A stretch of 47,838 nt of DNA from Citrobacter youngae ATCC 29220. Lineage in GTDB: Bacteria; Pseudomonadota; Gammaproteobacteria; Enterobacterales; Enterobacteriaceae. Shown piece by piece: positions 44,598 to 47,838 of this stretch (its first letter is position 1; each line of letters starts with the position of its first letter). A program made the translations under genes and the position numbers. The stretch spans positions 375,204 through 423,041 of the forward strand of contig NZ_GG730303.1 of NCBI RefSeq assembly GCF_000155975.1. The letters are read 5' to 3'. Under the pieces are notes generated by a model, which saw only the letters and a list, made by a program, of their open reading frames with translations, was not told where the DNA came from and did no database searches.

Positions 44598-45182
44598 ATG
44601 AAGATCTGTGTGGTGAATATTTTATTGGGATTACTGATGATAGTGGGTGAGAGCGCGGCAAATATTGGTTATGCGGATCTCACAACAAATGTGTATTTTG
44701 TAGCGACAATTAAGAGTTCTACCTGTCAGATGTCGCTCGAAGGGGGGACTGCGGGAGGAGGAGATAGCTACACTATTCCGGTTGGAAGTAATGGGAAGGT
44801 CGGCGCTATAGACATTATCAATGGTACAGAAAATGCCATGGCCAACTTTTCTCTGGACATCATTGAGTGCGATGACGGTATCAGCAAAATTAATGTTACT
44901 GTTAGTGGGACACCTTCATCAACAGTTTCTACTGCTTTAAAAAATAATCATGATGTTAATGCCGGTGGGGCAGAGAATGTCGGTTTGACTATTGCCCGAC
45001 AATCGGCAATGGACTCACCTTTTGTGATTAATTCAACTCTGGATAGTGAGCGATTAGTGTGGACTGCTACTGAAATCAGTAATAAGGCCGTACCTTTGGT
45101 CGCTCGGTTGGTCAAAACGTCGGATAAAATAACCGCAGGTGATTTTAGTACCATTGCGACGTTTAACTTTACCTATGAATAA
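44598..45182 (+). CDS. Minor fimbrial subunit
   Basis: The 194-aa pilin has a signal peptide (VNILLGLLMIVGESAAN). It has the cysteine pair (SSTCQMSL and IIECDDGI) and a C-terminal beta strand ending STIATFNFTYE. GAGGA-like bases precede the ATG at 44598. It is similar in design to the first pilin and is the second of five subunit genes in the operon. Confidence 0.88.
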   Translation: MKICVVNILLGLLMIVGESAANIGYADLTTNVYFVATIKSSTCQMSLEGGTAGGGDSYTIPVGSNGKVGAIDIINGTENAMANFSLDIIECDDGISKINVTVSGTPSSTVSTALKNNHDVNAGGAENVGLTIARQSAMDSPFVINSTLDSERLVWTATEISNKAVPLVARLVKTSDKITAGDFSTIATFNFTYE

Positions 45183-45206
45183 GTTTTTCTTCTATGAGGA
45201 AATAAT

Positions 45207-45764
45207 ATGTCAAGACCTCAGCAGTTAATCATGATTTTTGCCATGATGTTTTTTTCTGTGAATGTGTTTGCAATTACAGGAACAACATCCTTAATGGCAA
45301 CGTTTAATTCTACAGTGACGAGCGGAACCTGCAAGTCAATGCTGCATGATGCCCATGGCGATCCCTCACAGACGCTGGATTTCGGTGATATTTACATAAC
45401 GGATATCGCCAGTGGCCCTACGGAGAAATTTGCCATATCGCTGACTGAATGTCAGGCGGTGAGTAAAGTCGTCGTGACGGCAGACGCTTCTTCTGAGTGT
45501 TCTGGCGACAGCCATCAGGGGGCCGGGTTCGCGAACAGTAACGGCGATGCCAGAGGCGTCTCGGTTGAACTTTGGAGCGGTGACGCCGGCACAGGAGAAC
45601 AATTTATCTGTTCAAATCTTCAGGGGCAGGAGTTTGCTATTGCGGGTGATGCGGTTGATTTGCCGATGAGCGCGCGGCTTGCTATTGCGGAAGGATATAA
45701 CCCAGGTACATTAATGGCCGGCAGTTTTGATACTACTCTGACCTTATTAGTGACCTACCAGTAA
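45207..45764 (+). CDS. Minor fimbrial subunit
   Basis: The 185-aa pilin has a signal peptide (MIFAMMFFSVNVFAIT). It has a cysteine pair (SGTCKSML and LTECQAVS), two further cysteines in SSECSGDS and FICSNLQG, and a C-terminal strand ending FDTTLTLLVTYQ. GAGGAA is placed 6-7 bases before ATG. It is the third subunit in the locus; the additional cysteines suggest a special position in the fibre. Confidence 0.87.
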   Translation: MSRPQQLIMIFAMMFFSVNVFAITGTTSLMATFNSTVTSGTCKSMLHDAHGDPSQTLDFGDIYITDIASGPTEKFAISLTECQAVSKVVVTADASSECSGDSHQGAGFANSNGDARGVSVELWSGDAGTGEQFICSNLQGQEFAIAGDAVDLPMSARLAIAEGYNPGTLMAGSFDTTLTLLVTYQ

Positions 45765-45787
45765 AAGACAATATCGGAAACCATGCT

Positions 45788-46379
45788 ATGAATAGTCGCC
45801 ATGTATATTGGCTATTAACCCTGTTAAGTAAAATGTTATTTATTTCCTGCTTCTCGGCTATTACCTATGCTGATGATCAACCGTTATCATTAAACGTTCA
45901 TGCCAATATCATTAATAATAGCTGTAAAGTCACTGTGTCCGGTTCGGGGTCCCTGGATTTAGGAAAGGAAAGTAAGGCAGGCATTGAAGCGGCAAATTCC
46001 GTGACTGACTATATCGGTGGAGGAAAGACATTTTCCATCACCGTATCAGAATGTTCATCTTTTACCGGTGGTTCACTTTCTAAATTGCACTTTGGTTTTT
46101 CCCCTCAAACTGGTGAGTTCCCGACGCAAACATCACAGGTTTTTATTAATGAGTCATCACCCCAGGCTGGCGGGGCATCGGGAGTGGGGCTGGTGATTTT
46201 CTCTGAACAGCAGATGGCGAATGTGTTGGATACCAGCGGTCATTCTGATGTGGCGTTTGAGGTGACCCCAGATAGTTATCTTAGCAGCTTTTGTTTTTTT
46301 TGCGCGCTTACAAAAAATTGATGATATCACAGAAGGTGATTTCATCACGCATGTTATTGTTGGAGTTTACTATGAATAA
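45788..46379 (+). pseudogene. Minor fimbrial subunit with a frameshift near its end
   Basis: The pilin reads normally from its signal peptide (LLFISCFSAITYADD) through the cysteine pair (NNSCKVTV and VSECSSFT). It then reaches a run of six A (46312-46317) and ends early at 46321. Removing one A gives LTKIDDITEGDFITHVIVGV and YYE to a stop at 46379, the expected terminal beta strand with penultimate Tyr. That strand is needed for chaperone and fibre assembly. The restored stop overlaps the adhesin start by eight bases. It could be a true mutation, a phase-variable tract or a sequencing error. Confidence 0.75.
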
Positions 46380-47445
46380 AACCTCATATTTCCTGAAGTG
46401 TCCGGTTGGCATTTGTATTTTCATAGCAGCTATTTATTCCGCTAAATCAACGGCTGCTACCGAGTGTTATTTTGTTCATAATGGGACTGACACGCTTAGT
46501 TTTGGGGATATTGGTTCTGTTTCTCCTACCGGTCAGGTAACAAGCGTGGTGACACTCTTGTCTTCCATAAAAGATAGTTCACATGCACCATCAACAGACT
46601 GTAACGTTGGTCAGGGGGCGGATGATTTGATGTCAAAACAAAATGGCTCGGCATTAGGAGAAAAGGGGCCTGGTGGAGAGGCATTATTCCAGACTAATGT
46701 TCCAGGGCTGGTTTATTCAATCAAATTTAAAATGGATAATACTCCTCCTGAAGGATATATTGTTCCCAGCACGGATTGGGCCGTTATATATAATGTTGAT
46801 GACTCAGATGATAAAAATGACTTTAAAAATGGCCGGACAGGACATTATTATTTGCAGGTTTACCAGACTCCCGATTATCAACCTGGGGCTGGACATACGG
46901 TCACCCCGCAGCCTAACACAATAGGGCAGTTCCAGGTTGGAGATTCTGGGGGGACCATCCGTACTATCAGTATGACAAACAGTTCGTTTACTTTGACCGT
47001 TCCCCAGCCAACCTGTAAACAGGTTGTTCTAAATAGCTCATCGACCACGTCAGGGAATCAAGTCTCATTGGGTGATGACTATGTGGCCAGTGAGTTAAAG
47101 GGCAACAAATCTCCGCGCGATATCCCTTTTTCTGTAACGCTTACCGGGTGTGCTGGAGTTAACCATTTACGTGCAGTACTAAGCTCAGGTAGCGTTTCGG
47201 ATACCAGTAATAGCATGCTTGCCGATGTCGATAATAAGAATATGGGGGTAGGTGTGCAGATTTCAGGCTCAAATAAAATTGCATTAATTCCCAATGATTC
47301 GAATAGCTATTACTCGATTCAGGATTCCGCTACGCCGGACACACGCGTGATGAATTTCTATGCAACATTAATGGACGATGGTAGAGGGACAATTACAACG
47401 GGAGCTTTTAAGGCGATGGGTACATTTACGTTTACTTATTATTAA
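46372..47445 (+). CDS. Two-domain fimbrial tip adhesin
   Basis: The 357-aa product (ATG 46372, GGAG 7 bases upstream) has a signal peptide (VGICIFIAAIYSAKSTAA). A unique N-terminal domain (about 27-215) has cysteines in ATECYFVH and STDCNVGQ. It is followed by a pilin domain with its cysteine pair (QPTCKQVV and LTGCAGVN) and a final beta strand (MGTFTFTYY). The larger size and two-domain layout are those of tip adhesins such as FimH. The receptor cannot be told from sequence. It is last in the operon. Confidence 0.88.
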   Translation: MNKTSYFLKCPVGICIFIAAIYSAKSTAATECYFVHNGTDTLSFGDIGSVSPTGQVTSVVTLLSSIKDSSHAPSTDCNVGQGADDLMSKQNGSALGEKGPGGEALFQTNVPGLVYSIKFKMDNTPPEGYIVPSTDWAVIYNVDDSDDKNDFKNGRTGHYYLQVYQTPDYQPGAGHTVTPQPNTIGQFQVGDSGGTIRTISMTNSSFTLTVPQPTCKQVVLNSSSTTSGNQVSLGDDYVASELKGNKSPRDIPFSVTLTGCAGVNHLRAVLSSGSVSDTSNSMLADVDNKNMGVGVQISGSNKIALIPNDSNSYYSIQDSATPDTRVMNFYATLMDDGRGTITTGAFKAMGTFTFTYY

Positions 47446-47463
47446 CCCAATTTGAACTAAAAG

Positions 47464-47490
47464 GAGGAGCCCACTCTGGGCTCCTCTTCA
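47464..47490 (+). terminator. Terminator-like hairpin after the fimbrial operon
   Basis: GAGGAGCCC and GGGCTCCTC form a perfect 9-bp stem with a 5-base loop, followed by TTCATT. It lies 19 bases after the adhesin stop codon, so it is the likely end of the fimbrial transcript although the T tract is short. Confidence 0.75.
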
Positions 47491-47512
47491 TTGCACAGAA
47501 AACCCGCCTCTA

Positions 47513-47838
47513 AATAGCCGCGCCTAATACCGCTACACTTTTGCCAGTCCATGCTTTCCTCCCGGAAATGGGCTCACAGTTTCCATAAAATGTCGTACCT
47601 TTTTCAACAACTGCCACATTGAACGGCACTGATGATTGCGGGTTATCGTGTCATGAAGCGCCAGCCATAACCGCTCAACGTGGTTCACCCACGGTGAGTA
47701 AACTGGCTGGTAAATTACCCTGAACTTAGGGTTTGCTTTCAGCCAGCGCTGTGTTTCACGGCTTTTATGGATAATGTAGTTGTCCACGATGAGCGTGATG
47801 GTCTTTGCCCGTCGATATGTGCCTTTAAGGTGCTTTAG
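47513..47838 (-). mobile_element. IS630 family element (copy 3), cut by the window edge
   Basis: It is the same terminal sequence and transposase C-terminus as at 2-460, in the same orientation, preceded by a TA at 47511-47512. It differs from copy 1 by only a few bases (for example AGTCC in place of AGCCC near the transposase end). The open frame from GGKHGLAKV upward runs off the window at 47838. Whether this copy is complete cannot be seen. Confidence 0.9.

Noticed and set aside
40006..47445. Possible CRISPR or tandem repeats in the fimbrial region
   Set aside because: Pilin genes share design, not regularly spaced repeats; no direct repeat array is visible here or elsewhere in the window.

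Overview
The window is a type III secretion (T3SS) and fimbrial island from an enterobacterium. The T3SS genes match Salmonella SPI-2 ssa/sse in content and order (ssaB-C-D-E, sseA-B-C-D, ssaG-H-I-J, sctK, ssaK-L-M-V-N-O-P-Q-R-S-T-U). The insertion sequences (IS630 of the Shigella/E. coli type, IS21, IS66, an IS50-like IS4-family element) are those of Enterobacteriaceae. The genus cannot be fixed from sequence alone. Protein divergence from SPI-2 is large, so this is a related but separate system, not Salmonella SPI-2 itself.

Layout. (1) 1-6364 is a graveyard of nested insertion sequences: an IS630 split by an IS21 with a broken istA, a transposase scrap, a decayed IS66, a complete IS50-like element with a 9-bp target duplication inside the IS66, and a second IS630 remnant in opposite orientation. 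That remnant truncates a chemoreceptor gene. (2) 6350-15222, minus strand, holds accessory genes: the chemoreceptor remnant, an orphan Rap1a/Tai-like secreted protein, an 828-aa and a 260-aa unknown, a 492-aa protein with two hydrophobic segments, and a 580-aa protein whose topology and central loop resemble Tir, the translocated intimin receptor. (3) 15435-33717, plus strand, is an apparently complete and intact SPI-2-class T3SS. Translation-coupled overlaps are common, and an intrinsic terminator lies between the translocon genes and the needle gene. (4) 33805-36936, plus strand, has an OmpA-like protein, a 36-codon membrane ORF and two unknown proteins that are effector candidates. (5) 36994-39677, minus strand, is a tight four-gene operon: unknown 182 aa, a complete ispG paralogue, unknown 183 aa, and a CesT-like chaperone. 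(6) 40006-47445, plus strand, is a chaperone-usher fimbrial locus. Its usher carries an N-terminal extension of about 186 residues and its fourth pilin is frameshifted. (7) 47513 to the end is a third IS630 copy, in the same orientation as the first.

How it fits together: the machine at 15435-33717 would secrete the EspA/SseB-like filament and SseC/SseD-like pore proteins, then effectors that plausibly include the flanking minus-strand and downstream unknowns. The Tir-like protein is the most striking candidate, because Tir is known from LEE systems, a sister lineage of SPI-2. The ispG paralogue sits between putative secretion genes and is the oddest resident. No two-component regulator like SsrAB, no intimin and no class II translocator chaperone (SscA type) was found in the window.
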